From positions 1 through 64,000 of the forward strand of contig JAKDUK010000007.1 of assembly GCA_030457765.1 (NCBI GenBank): a stretch of DNA of 64,000 bases, in the 5' to 3' direction. Both the position numbers and the translations under genes were made by a program. Below, piece after piece: positions 9,787 through 18,661 of the stretch. Numbering within the stretch: the stretch's first letter is position 1; each line of letters begins with the position of its first letter. Source of the DNA: Marinobacter sp. (GTDB taxonomy: Bacteria > Pseudomonadota > Gammaproteobacteria > Pseudomonadales > Oleiphilaceae). The notes beneath the pieces are model-generated. The model was not told the origin of the DNA. It saw nothing but the letters and a program-made list of their open reading frames with translations, and made no database searches.

Positions 9787-10689
9787 ATGAATAAACGCGC
9801 ACTAATTACTGGTGGCACCGGATTTATCGGCAGCGAGCTGTGCCCACAAATGCGACGCCGAGGTTATGAACTGACTGTTTTGAGCCGGCAACCTGCGGAT
9901 AAAGTGCGCGCGCTGTGCGGCAAAGTTGAAGTTATCAATGATCTTGAGCGCCTGAGGTCAGACAGAGGCTACGATGCCGTCATCAATCTCGCCGGAGAAG
10001 GGATAGCAGACAAACGATGGACAAACGAACGTAAGCAGGCACTACGAGACAGCCGGATAGCCCTGACCAACACCCTGACGGAAATCATCAGCAGCTGGCA
10101 CAACCCGCCAGAAGTAATGGTTTCAGGGTCTGCAGTCGGCTTTTACGGTGACCAACAAAACAACCTGGTTACAGAAGCTACTCCGCCCCATGATGAATTT
10201 TCCCACCAGTTGTGCAAAGACTGGGAAGCTGCAGCCCTTAAAGTGAACGCGCTTGGCGTGCGTGTGTGCTTATCCAGGACAGGTGTCGTGGCCGGCCCAG
10301 GTGGCGGTTTTTTGCAACGCATGATACCGCCATTTAAACTCGGATTAGGCGGGCGAATGGGAGATGGCCACCAATACATGCCTTGGGTACATCGAGATGA
10401 TGTTGTGGCGGCGCTTATATGGATGCTGGAGACCCCGGAGGCATCAGGTGCATACAACGTGGTGAGCCCAAACCCGGTTACAAACGCAGAGTTCACTCGC
10501 TGCCTGGCCAAGGCGCTGAAACGGCCAGCAATATTTCCGGCACCTGCACCGGTTCTGAAAATAGCTCTGGGGGAGATGTCACGCCTTTTATTAACCGGTC
10601 AACGGGCGGTACCCGCCAGGCTAAGCGAGTCTGGATTCGAGTTCCTCTACCCAACACTTGCGGAAGCGCTGAAACACGCTATCGATTAA
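9787..10689 (+). CDS. TIGR01777 family NAD-dependent epimerase/dehydratase-like protein (YfcH-like)
   Basis: A 300-residue extended SDR protein. The Rossmann glycine motif is TGGTGFIGSEL (about 8-18), and INLAGEGIADKRW near residue 60-72 together with a C-terminal DUF1731-like segment identify the TIGR01777/YfcH group. The catalytic Tyr region reads SGSAVGFYGD. The physiological substrate is unknown. I start at 9787 because the protein then begins MNKRALITGGTG with AAGGAAG upstream; the open frame further 5' overlaps the CbiX-like gene. It is followed by tRNA-Glu. Confidence 0.88.
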   Translation: MNKRALITGGTGFIGSELCPQMRRRGYELTVLSRQPADKVRALCGKVEVINDLERLRSDRGYDAVINLAGEGIADKRWTNERKQALRDSRIALTNTLTEIISSWHNPPEVMVSGSAVGFYGDQQNNLVTEATPPHDEFSHQLCKDWEAAALKVNALGVRVCLSRTGVVAGPGGGFLQRMIPPFKLGLGGRMGDGHQYMPWVHRDDVVAALIWMLETPEASGAYNVVSPNPVTNAEFTRCLAKALKRPAIFPAPAPVLKIALGEMSRLLLTGQRAVPARLSESGFEFLYPTLAEALKHAID

Positions 10690-10714
10690 AACACCTGTTT
10701 TTTTGATAAAACCG

Positions 10715-10743
10715 TTGACAGGCGGAGGAGGCTTACCTAATAT
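10715..10743 (+). promoter_or_regulatory. sigma-70 promoter of tRNA-Glu
   Basis: A perfect TTGACA -35 (10715-10720), exactly 17 bp of spacer, and TAATAT -10 (10738-10743), followed by a GC-rich discriminator typical of stringently controlled stable-RNA promoters. Confidence 0.88.
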
Positions 10744-10781
10744 ACGCGCCACCTCGACGAGGCAATTTTTTAAAGCGTTGC

Positions 10782-10857
10782 GTCCCCTTCGTCTAGTGGC
10801 CTAGGACTCCGCCCTTTCACGGCGGCAACAGGGGTTCGAACCCCCTAGGGGACGCCA
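10782..10857 (+). tRNA. tRNA-Glu (anticodon TTC)
   Basis: A 76-nt cloverleaf: acceptor GTCCCCT/AGGGGAC, anticodon stem CCGCC/GGCGG with loop CTTTCAC giving TTC, T-arm GGGGTTCGAACCCC and an encoded CCA end. It reads GAA/GAG codons. It is a single-gene unit under the strong promoter at 10715-10743. Confidence 0.97.
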
Positions 10858-10887
10858 TTTACTTCATACCTCTAGATCTGAAGTAAA
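10858..10887. terminator. AT-rich hairpin between convergent tRNA-Glu and ccoM-like gene
   Basis: TTTACTTCA (10858-10866) pairs perfectly with TGAAGTAAA (10879-10887) across a 12-nt loop, directly after the tRNA CCA. It could act in both directions, but there is no long T tract. Confidence 0.45.
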
Positions 10888-10919
10888 ACGCTTAACTTAC
10901 TTAGTGAAAGTCGGCCATA

Positions 10920-11075
10920 TCAGACCGCTTTTTCGCCGTCTTTCAGACTCTTCCTTTCCTGTTTTTCTCCGTGGACTTTCTGGTCACGCATAATAAACAC
11001 GCCCACACCAACAAAAAACACTACCATCAGCAGCACTGTTACAATCCCGGCAACAACAACGACATCCATATACAT
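10920..11075 (-). CDS. ccoM: small CcoM-like membrane protein (cbb3 oxidase subunit)
   Basis: This 51-residue frame has a strong ribosome-binding site (AGGAG, 8 nt before ATG). One transmembrane helix occupies about residues 5-29, followed by a charged tail of about 22 residues (RDQKVHGEKQERK...). The start MYMDVVVVAGIVTVLLMV and the helix end FVGVGVFIMRD resemble CcoM, the single-helix accessory subunit that stabilises cbb3-type cytochrome c oxidase in Pseudomonas; the resemblance is from memory, not a search. A perfect FNR/Anr box lies 66 bp upstream, as expected for a microaerobic oxidase subunit. No ccoNOQP genes are nearby. The tail is longer than I recall for Pseudomonas CcoM. Confidence 0.65.
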   Translation of the reverse strand: MYMDVVVVAGIVTVLLMVVFFVGVGVFIMRDQKVHGEKQERKSLKDGEKAV

Positions 11076-11140
11076 GATTTTTCTCCTGACCCTTATCAAA
11101 CTTGATTAAGCTCAGGTTACGTCACCGCTAAATACAGATA

Positions 11141-11154
11141 TTGATCCAAATCAA
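11141..11154 (-). promoter_or_regulatory. FNR/Anr box upstream of ccoM-like gene
   Basis: TTGATCCAAATCAA is an exact TTGAT-N4-ATCAA palindrome, the core FNR/Anr consensus. It lies 66 bp before the ccoM-like ATG. If it acts as a class II site at -41.5, the start point falls near 11106, and the minus strand carries a weak TAACCT -10 there. It is also about 150 bp upstream of the divergent GGDEF-EAL gene, so it could influence that gene. The 232-bp gap holds nothing else I can name. Confidence 0.75.
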
Positions 11155-11307
11155 TGGTGGACATCACAGTTAGGTTCGAAGACTCGGCAAACACCAAAGC
11201 AAGCACATTTTCGAGCATTTTCAGGGAATTTGCTTAGCAGTACTGCTATAGTCACCAAACAATTTGTTATTGTTTTTTATAACTAATCCGGGTGGCTTAA
11301 GTATTAC

Positions 11308-13725
11308 ATGCCCAAACTGCCGTCACGCTTCCAACGTTTTCGCTCGGGCTCTCCCCTGTCTTTCAGGCTGCTTGCCTGGATACTTCTGTTTAGCTCGGCA
11401 TTCACCCTGATCGCTTCGGCTATCCAAATCTACTCCGATTACAGCAAAGAACTTTCTCAAATTGATAGCCGCATGCAGCAGGTTGAATCCGGGTATGCTT
11501 CCAGTCTTGCCAGAAGCCTCTGGGCCCTCGACCAAAAGCTTCTTCAAACGCAAATGGAGGGCATACTCAGCCTGCCAGACATCGTTCATTTGCGACTGGG
11601 CATTGAGCCCGACTCTGAACTTGTAATGGGCAAAATTCGCCGTGGCGCTGACACCAAGTCTCACCAATTCGATGTCATCCATGAAGGCAATGACGAACTC
11701 AAACTCGGCGACCTCACTGTAACCGCCAATCTGGATCGTGTTTACCAGGATCTGAAGATAAAAATTGGCATCATTATGGCCACCCAGTTCCTGAAGACAT
11801 TTTTTGTTTCCATACTCATTATTATAATTTTTCAGCATTTTGTGACACGCCACCTGACCACCATGGCAAATTACGCAAAGGACCTTTCTCTAAAAAACCT
11901 CGGCACCCCACTTACTCTGGACCGCTCAGACACTCCCTCACACCGTAGCGATGAAATCGGGCGCGTAACTGAAGCCATCAACCAGATGCGCAAGCGGCTG
12001 AACGACGATATGATTCGCCAGGAGAAAGACGCGGCCGAGATTCACAAATTCTCCAAGGCGATCGAGCAAAGCCCCTCATCCGTTGTTATGTGTGATCGTC
12101 AGTGGCGAGTGGAGTTTGTCAATCAAAAGTTCACGCAGCTTACTGGCTTTAACCCAAAATCGATTATTGGGCGCCACCCGGGCGCCCTGAGCGATAATCA
12201 CATAGAAAATAGAGACAACCGCCACCTCTGGCAATCTATCCGTTTACAGGTTCAGCGCGTTGGTGTTTGGCAGGGCGAGGTAAACAGTGTGCGTCGAAAC
12301 GGTGAGCGGTTCTGGGAACAGCTGATCGTAACACCCATTAAAGATGCCGCCGGTCACGCCACGGGGTATATTATCCTCGGTGAAGACATCAGCATTCGAA
12401 AGCGCTATGAACAACAGTTATTGCGCCAGGCAAACTACGATATTTTAACCGGCCTCCCCAACCGCATGCTCGCACTAGACCGGTTGAAATTGGCGCTGGC
12501 ACAGGCCAGGCGTGAAAACTCCATGGTTGGGGTTATGTTTTTGGACCTTGATAACTTCAAACACATTAATGACACCTTAGGCCACGACGCAGGCGACACT
12601 CTGCTGATAGAAGCAGCTCGTAGAATTTCCAGTTGCTTGCGCGGGACCAGTACGGTCGCCCGGCTAGGGGGTGACGAATTTCTTGTAATTCTTCCGGGAC
12701 TTGCCGGGCCAGAGTCCTCCTCCCAGGTTGCAGAGCGTATTCTCACTAACTTTATCCCCGCTTACGCTCTGAATGGCCAAGAGGTATTCGTCACCACCAG
12801 CATTGGTATTGCAATCTTCCCTACGGACTCAGATAACAGTGGGACCCTGCTTCAACACGCAGACGCAGCCATGTATCAGGCCAAACATCAGGGCAAGAGC
12901 TCTTATGCACACTTTACTCCCGAGATGACCGAGGTATCTCATGAGCGCCTGCAGATGGAATCACGCATGCGCCGGGCACTGGAACTGCAGGAGTTTGAAC
13001 TCTATTTCCAACCTATCTTAGACACAGCAACGGGAGAGCTGCGAGCAGCAGAGGCACTGTTGCGCTGGAATAATCCGTCAATGGGCATGGTTATGCCAGA
13101 CCGCTTTATCCCGCTGGCCGAAGAAACAGGGTTGATTATCCCTATAGGCGAATGGGTTCTTGAACAAGCTTGCCGTGCCGCGTGGGAATGGAAAGACACC
13201 ACCGGCCAAGACATTGGCATATCGGTAAACGTATCTCCGCGACAGTTCCGCGATCCAGGCTTCACGGACGCGGTTATGAACGCGCTTTCTAATAATAACC
13301 TGGCCCCTGAACGACTGGAGCTGGAGATAACCGAGCGCCTATTGCTGGACAATTCAATCGAAACAGCAGAGATTCTTAAAGACCTGGACCGGACGGGAAT
13401 CCGTCTATCGGTAGATGACTTTGGCACAGGTTACTCCGCCCTCAGTTATCTCAAAAGCTACCCTTTTGATACCCTAAAAATAGACAAATCTTTTGTCCAA
13501 GATGTAATGAAAGAGCCAGAAGACGCCTCCCTTGTGCGTGCGATTATCAACATGGCTCACAGCTTGGGGCTGACCATCATTGCCGAAGGCGTTGAGGAAG
13601 AAGCGCAAACCTACTTCCTGAAACAGGAAGGCTGCGATTTTGCCCAAGGCTACTTCTACAGCCACCCGCTCCCAGCCGGGGAGTTTTCCGAGTGGCTGAA
13701 TACCAATCACCGTACACCAACCTGA
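11308..13725 (+). CDS. membrane PAS-GGDEF-EAL c-di-GMP signalling protein
   Basis: An 805-residue inner-membrane protein. A first helix (about 19-41), a periplasmic sensor of about 110 residues and a second helix (about 153-176) lead to a HAMP-like linker, a PAS domain (about 250-370), GGDEF (about 375-540) and EAL (about 550-800). The cyclase motif GGDEF is intact at about 454-458. The phosphodiesterase motifs are also intact: EALLRW at about 582, NVSPRQF, EITERLL, DDFGTGYSAL and EGVEEE. It could therefore make or degrade c-di-GMP; which activity dominates cannot be read from sequence. ackA starts 21 bp downstream, so they may be co-transcribed. Confidence 0.92.
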   Translation: MPKLPSRFQRFRSGSPLSFRLLAWILLFSSAFTLIASAIQIYSDYSKELSQIDSRMQQVESGYASSLARSLWALDQKLLQTQMEGILSLPDIVHLRLGIEPDSELVMGKIRRGADTKSHQFDVIHEGNDELKLGDLTVTANLDRVYQDLKIKIGIIMATQFLKTFFVSILIIIIFQHFVTRHLTTMANYAKDLSLKNLGTPLTLDRSDTPSHRSDEIGRVTEAINQMRKRLNDDMIRQEKDAAEIHKFSKAIEQSPSSVVMCDRQWRVEFVNQKFTQLTGFNPKSIIGRHPGALSDNHIENRDNRHLWQSIRLQVQRVGVWQGEVNSVRRNGERFWEQLIVTPIKDAAGHATGYIILGEDISIRKRYEQQLLRQANYDILTGLPNRMLALDRLKLALAQARRENSMVGVMFLDLDNFKHINDTLGHDAGDTLLIEAARRISSCLRGTSTVARLGGDEFLVILPGLAGPESSSQVAERILTNFIPAYALNGQEVFVTTSIGIAIFPTDSDNSGTLLQHADAAMYQAKHQGKSSYAHFTPEMTEVSHERLQMESRMRRALELQEFELYFQPILDTATGELRAAEALLRWNNPSMGMVMPDRFIPLAEETGLIIPIGEWVLEQACRAAWEWKDTTGQDIGISVNVSPRQFRDPGFTDAVMNALSNNNLAPERLELEITERLLLDNSIETAEILKDLDRTGIRLSVDDFGTGYSALSYLKSYPFDTLKIDKSFVQDVMKEPEDASLVRAIINMAHSLGLTIIAEGVEEEAQTYFLKQEGCDFAQGYFYSHPLPAGEFSEWLNTNHRTPT

Positions 13726-13746
13726 CACTCAGGGAATTGTGGGAAC

Positions 13747-14934
13747 ATGAATCAATCCATTCTTGTTGTTAACTGTGGCAGCTCCTCTTTAAAGCTCGCG
13801 CTATTCGACGAAAATGAAAAGAAAATTGCCTCAGCAATGGCCGAGCGCCTTAATCAAGCGGATTCGTTTGCACACATTGATGGCGACAACCAACCTATTG
13901 CTCTTCCAACCAACACCAATCATAAGCAAGCATTACAAGCGTTGGTTTCGGCTTTTAAGGAAGGACGGCTTATGTCTGAAGCGCCCTCATCTATTGGTCA
14001 CCGTGTTGTTCATGGTGGAGAAACGTTTCGCGAAGCCGTTCTGATTGACGACAGTGTTGTTGCTGCTATCAGCAACTGTGCCGGGCTTGCCCCTCTTCAT
14101 AATCCGGTCAATCTTGCTGGGATTGAAGCAACGCGGGAACAGTTTCCTGACACGCCACAGATTGCCGTATTTGATACTGCGTATCATCAAACCCTTGCGC
14201 CGAGAGCATTTCTTTATGCACTACCCGAGGCCTACTATCGTGATTGGGCTGTGCGGCGCTATGGGTTTCATGGCATTAGCCACTTCTTCATGGTAAATGA
14301 AGCTGCCCGCCGGCTAGGAAAAACACCCGAAACCACCTCTATCATTTCAGCTCACCTTGGCAACGGCTGCAGCATAACAGCGATCAAGGATGGTCTGAGT
14401 GTTGATACCAGTATGGGGCTAACGCCCCTCGAAGGGCTGGTTATGGGCACTCGCAGCGGCGACATCGACCCAGGTCTTTTTGAATATCTGCGCACCCGCG
14501 GTGTCGCCCTGGAGGACGTTCACAAGGTGCTTAACCACGAAAGCGGGCTGCTTGGCATTTCAGGGCAAACCAACGATATGCGCACACTGTGCGAACTGGC
14601 CAATAATGGCCACGAACCTTCCGCCCTTGCCATCGAAATTTTCTGCTTCCGTCTGGCAAAGTACGTAGGCGCTATGATGGCTTCCCTAAGCCATTTAGAT
14701 GCGCTGGTGTTCACCGGCGGTATCGGAGAAAACAGTCTGCAGGTGCGCGAAAAAACTCTGAGCCATTTAAAGCTTCTAGGGTTTAACCTTGATGCCAATA
14801 ACAATGACTGCCATGGTCGCCGCACCGAAGGCCGCATAGAGCACAGCAATTCACGCTTCCCGGTTCTGGTTATCCCAACGAACGAAGAGCTGGTGATTGC
14901 CCGCGAGGCCAAGCGCCTCGCCCAGGCATCTTAA
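13747..14934 (+). CDS. ackA: acetate kinase AckA
   Basis: A 395-residue ASKHA-fold kinase converting acetyl phosphate and ADP to acetate and ATP. It starts ILVVNCGSSSLKLAL, the first signature with the Asn and Ser of the nucleotide site. The second signature is around GHRVVHGGETF, and catalytic-region motifs include FDTAYHQ, RRYGFHGISH and HLGNGCS. TGGIGENS near residue 327 closes the ATP site. Length is standard. It is 61 bp upstream of pta, giving the acetate/acetyl-CoA pair, and only 21 bp after the GGDEF-EAL gene. The pair handles overflow acetate and can set acetyl phosphate levels. Confidence 0.97.
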   Translation: MNQSILVVNCGSSSLKLALFDENEKKIASAMAERLNQADSFAHIDGDNQPIALPTNTNHKQALQALVSAFKEGRLMSEAPSSIGHRVVHGGETFREAVLIDDSVVAAISNCAGLAPLHNPVNLAGIEATREQFPDTPQIAVFDTAYHQTLAPRAFLYALPEAYYRDWAVRRYGFHGISHFFMVNEAARRLGKTPETTSIISAHLGNGCSITAIKDGLSVDTSMGLTPLEGLVMGTRSGDIDPGLFEYLRTRGVALEDVHKVLNHESGLLGISGQTNDMRTLCELANNGHEPSALAIEIFCFRLAKYVGAMMASLSHLDALVFTGGIGENSLQVREKTLSHLKLLGFNLDANNNDCHGRRTEGRIEHSNSRFPVLVIPTNEELVIAREAKRLAQAS

Positions 14935-14995
14935 ACAACGCCGAAAGCCAAACCATTTTTAAACCAATTTTTTACTGAAACATCGGAAATTTTTT

Positions 14996-17152
14996 ATGGC
15001 AAAAAGTCTGTTTATTGCCCCAACATCCATGGGCTCGGGGCTCACATCCGTTTGTTTGGGCCTATTACGTGCCATGGAACGCGTTGGCATTAGTGTTGGA
15101 TTCTACAAACCCTTTTGCCAGTCGGTTAATCAGGGCGAATCCCAACACAACAATGGCAAAGACTCGTCCGTGACCTTTGTTCGCTCTCGAAGCCATTTGC
15201 AGCCACCAGAGCCGTATCCTCTGAAAAAGGCTCAGCACTTGTTGAACCGTGGAAAATCAGATTTTCTGATGGAAACCGTGGTCGGTGAATACCAGAAAGT
15301 AGCCAAAGATGTGGATGTTGTAATCATTGAAGGGCTGGTGCCCGATCGTAGCGAAGCATACATAGCGAGGCTTAACGTAGAAGTGGCTCGTAATCTGGGT
15401 TCCGAGGTGGTGCTGGTCAGCACGCCGGGAAGGTGCAACGCTGCCGAGCTGGATGAAGATCTGGACTTTTCTGCACGTTTGTTCTCGGATGTGTCTGCAC
15501 AAGATGTGATTGCCGTTATTCTTAACAAGCTCGGCGAACCGGAAAGATCCGGGCTCGAACCCTATAGCAACATCAGTCAAACACCCTGCGAAACCATCGA
15601 TTATGAGAGCGCTTGTAGCGTCTTTAGGGATGGACGCTTCCGGCTACTGGCAGAAATTCCCTGGCAACCGGAGCTCATGGCCCCCCGGGTGTCTGATATC
15701 GCCCGCGAGCTTGATATCCCGGTACTGCACGAAGGTCAAATGCATACCCGTAGGGTTCAGAAAGTGTCTGTGTGTGCCAGGTCAATCCGCAACATGACTC
15801 AAACCCTGGGCCCAGGCACACTTATGGTCACCCCAGGGGATCGCGAGGATATTATTGTGGCCACAGCTGTGGCTGCCCTAAATGGTGTACCTCTTGCCGG
15901 GTTAATGCTTACCGGCGGCCTTATACCAGACCAGCGCGTGATCGATCTGTGCTCACGGGCAATGAATACCGGATTGCCGGTGCTGAGTTCGCACACCAAC
16001 ACTTATGAAACCGCCCACATGTTAGCAAATCTTTCTGTTGCGATTCCAACCGACGATCCCGACAGAATTGAAAAAGCCATGGAAACCGTCGCTACAAAAA
16101 TTGATACCGACTGGCTTCAGGAACACCTGCGGGTTGCGGTTCAGAGCCGCTTATCGCCTCCGGCTTTTCGTTTCCAGTTGTCTGAGCGCGCACGGGCCGC
16201 TAACAAACGCATTGTACTTCCAGAAGGCTGCGAACCACGCACAGTACAGGCGGCCATTATCTGCCACCAACGAAAGCTCGCCCGCTGTGCGCTGATCGGC
16301 GACGAAACGGAAATCCAAAACATTGCCGCGTCACAGGGCCTCGAATTGCCTGAGGATATTGAGCTCATTAACCCTGCGAAGGTACGTAAAAGCTATATCG
16401 CCCCCATGGTTGAACTACGCCAACACAAAGGATTGGCACCAGATATGGCAGAAGCGCTGCTTGAAGATAACGTGGTTATGGGCACCATGATGGTTGCAAT
16501 GGATGAGGCCGACGGCCTGGTTTCCGGCGCTGTCCACACCACTGCCAACACCGTACGCCCTGCCCTTCAGCTGATCAAAACCCACGATCAGGCCAAGGTT
16601 GTCTCCTCCGTATTTTTCATGTTGCTGCCTCAACAGGTTTTGGTCTACGGCGACTGTGCGATTAATCCAGACCCAAACGCTGAAGAACTTGCAGATATAG
16701 CCATACAAAGTGCGGAATCAGCAGAAGCCTTTGGCGTTGAGCCTGTGGTTGCCATGATTAGTTACAGTACCGGTGAATCCGGAACTGGACACGACGTGGA
16801 GAAAGTACGCGAAGCAACCAGGATTGCTCGGGAGCGCCGCCCCGACCTGCTTATTGATGGTCCTCTGCAATACGATGCTGCCGCCATAGAAAGCGTTGCC
16901 CGAAGCAAGGCACCTAAAAGCAAAGTGGCGGGCAAGGCAACGGTATTCATTTTCCCGGACCTAAACACTGGCAACACCACCTACAAGGCAGTTCAGCGTA
17001 GTGCCAATGTCGTGAGTATTGGGCCTATGCTTCAGGGTTTAAGGAAGCCGGTTAACGATTTATCGCGGGGTGCTCTGGTAGAAGATATTGTGTTTACCAT
17101 CGCACTAACTGCAGTTCAGGCAAAACAGGTAGAGGATGCGGGGCTGGCTTGA
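14996..17152 (+). CDS. pta: phosphate acetyltransferase Pta (long form)
   Basis: A 718-residue, three-domain Pta that interconverts acetyl-CoA and acetyl phosphate. Residues 1 to about 200 form a P-loop-like ATPase-type domain starting KSLFIAPTSMGSGLTSVCLG. A DRTGG domain spans about 220-335. The catalytic PTA_PTB domain spans about 385-710, with RIVLPEGCEPRT, MVAMDEADGLVSGAVHTTANT and the C-terminal LNTGNTTYKAVQR. The length matches the E. coli and Pseudomonas class II enzymes, in which the N-terminal domains mediate allosteric control. It works with AckA. A GC-rich hairpin (17138-17162) overlaps the stop codon but has no T tract. Confidence 0.96.
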   Translation: MAKSLFIAPTSMGSGLTSVCLGLLRAMERVGISVGFYKPFCQSVNQGESQHNNGKDSSVTFVRSRSHLQPPEPYPLKKAQHLLNRGKSDFLMETVVGEYQKVAKDVDVVIIEGLVPDRSEAYIARLNVEVARNLGSEVVLVSTPGRCNAAELDEDLDFSARLFSDVSAQDVIAVILNKLGEPERSGLEPYSNISQTPCETIDYESACSVFRDGRFRLLAEIPWQPELMAPRVSDIARELDIPVLHEGQMHTRRVQKVSVCARSIRNMTQTLGPGTLMVTPGDREDIIVATAVAALNGVPLAGLMLTGGLIPDQRVIDLCSRAMNTGLPVLSSHTNTYETAHMLANLSVAIPTDDPDRIEKAMETVATKIDTDWLQEHLRVAVQSRLSPPAFRFQLSERARAANKRIVLPEGCEPRTVQAAIICHQRKLARCALIGDETEIQNIAASQGLELPEDIELINPAKVRKSYIAPMVELRQHKGLAPDMAEALLEDNVVMGTMMVAMDEADGLVSGAVHTTANTVRPALQLIKTHDQAKVVSSVFFMLLPQQVLVYGDCAINPDPNAEELADIAIQSAESAEAFGVEPVVAMISYSTGESGTGHDVEKVREATRIARERRPDLLIDGPLQYDAAAIESVARSKAPKSKVAGKATVFIFPDLNTGNTTYKAVQRSANVVSIGPMLQGLRKPVNDLSRGALVEDIVFTIALTAVQAKQVEDAGLA

Positions 17153-17178
17153 CCTGCCCCGCTCAATAACGGAACCCG

Positions 17179-18600
17179 TCAGCGTTTGGTGCTTTTCTGG
17201 CGGGTTCGTTTTGCACGGCGACCTGCTTTCAAGTCGTTATCCTGCTTCACCTTCTGGCGCGGTGTTTTCCGATCAACCTTACCGGCAAACGGATTCTCAC
17301 TGGAGCGGAACTCAAACCGAATAGGCGAACCCGTTACCCGCAGCACTTTACGAAAGGTATTTTCCAGATAACGCTTGTAAGACCCAGGCAGCGCAGCAGT
17401 TTGATTACCATGAACCACCACAACGGGAGGATTAGACCCACCCTGGTGGGCGTAGCGCAACTTGATCCTACGCCCACGAACAACCGGCGGCTGATGCTGG
17501 GAAATTGCATCTTCCAGGATGGTTGTCAGGTAGTTGGTTGGCCACTTTGCCATAGCCGATTCGTAACAGGCCTGCACAGAATCATACATAACCCCTACAC
17601 CAGACCCGTGCAGTGCGGAAATATAGTGCTTGTCAGCGTAATCAAGAAAATCCAAACGACGCTTTACCTGTTCTTTTACTTTGGCGCGGTCTTCGGGGTC
17701 CATCCCGTCCCACTTGTTTACCGCAATTACCAGTGAGCGGCCAGCGTCGAGCACAAAACCAATCAGGTGTAAGTCCTGATCGACCAGCCCCTGGCGTGCA
17801 TCAATAACAAGTATCACTACATGGGCATCATCGATGGCCTTTAGCGTCTTGATAATAGAAAACTTTTCTACAGCCTCATTAACATTTTTACGCCGCCGAA
17901 CACCTGCGGTATCAATAAGGGTGTATTGCTTATCGTGGCGCTCATAGGGAATATAGACACTGTCTCGAGTGGTACCGGGCATGTCATAAACAATCACCCG
18001 CTCTTCGCCCAGCATCCGGTTAACCAGTGTTGATTTTCCTACGTTGGGTCTACCAACAATACCTATACGAATGCCCGGGTAACGGTCAGCCTGGTCGGCT
18101 TCAACGCGGTCTTCTTCGGAAGGAAGCAGCAACTCCAACATTGAGCGGATGCCACGGTTGTGAGATGCAGCCACCATGAACGTCGAAACAAATCCAAGGC
18201 TATAAAAATCGGCCGCTGCGATATCAGGATCCTGGCCATCTGTCTTGTTGACCACCAAATGAGCTGGCTTACCGGACCGGCGCAGGTGGTCAGCTATCAA
18301 TTCGTCACCGGCTGTAAGCCCCGCGCGGCCATCAACTAAAAACAAAACAATATCTGCTTCTTCGACAGCCTGCATGGAGTGCCTGGCCATCTCCGCATCC
18401 AACCCTTGCTCAGTGCCGGTAAGACCACCGGTATCAATCACGATGAAGCGCTGCTCTTCGTATGTGCCCTCACCATATTTACGGTCCCGGGTCAGACCAG
18501 GAAAGTCTGCCACCAGAGCATCCCGGGAGCGCGTCATCTGGTTGAACAATGTTGATTTGCCAACATTTGGGCGGCCGACAAGGGCAATTACTGGGGTCAT
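17179..18600 (-). CDS. der: ribosome-assembly GTPase Der (EngA)
   Basis: A 473-residue double-GTPase needed for 50S maturation. Two G domains each carry GRPNVGKST (P-loop; residues about 8-16 and about 180-190), with DTGG/DTAG switch motifs and NKTD and NKWD base-recognition motifs. A KH-like C-terminal domain follows, ending in a lysine/arginine-rich tail ([11 protein letters not shown]...). It lies 61 bp downstream of bamB on the same strand, at the end of the hisS-yfgM-bamB-der run conserved in gammaproteobacteria. Confidence 0.97.
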   Translation of the reverse strand: MTPVIALVGRPNVGKSTLFNQMTRSRDALVADFPGLTRDRKYGEGTYEEQRFIVIDTGGLTGTEQGLDAEMARHSMQAVEEADIVLFLVDGRAGLTAGDELIADHLRRSGKPAHLVVNKTDGQDPDIAAADFYSLGFVSTFMVAASHNRGIRSMLELLLPSEEDRVEADQADRYPGIRIGIVGRPNVGKSTLVNRMLGEERVIVYDMPGTTRDSVYIPYERHDKQYTLIDTAGVRRRKNVNEAVEKFSIIKTLKAIDDAHVVILVIDARQGLVDQDLHLIGFVLDAGRSLVIAVNKWDGMDPEDRAKVKEQVKRRLDFLDYADKHYISALHGSGVGVMYDSVQACYESAMAKWPTNYLTTILEDAISQHQPPVVRGRRIKLRYAHQGGSNPPVVVVHGNQTAALPGSYKRYLENTFRKVLRVTGSPIRFEFRSSENPFAGKVDRKTPRQKVKQDNDLKAGRRAKRTRQKSTKR

Positions 18601-18661
18601 AATGGTTCGCTATACGATCGTTTTAAGCTCAGCGTGCGGCGGAGCGTTGAAGGAATGCGGA

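Noticed and set aside
17138-17162. GC-rich hairpin overlapping the pta stop as a terminator
   Set aside because: The stem GCGGGGC/GCCCCGC is real, but there is no T tract on either strand, so I do not call it a terminator.
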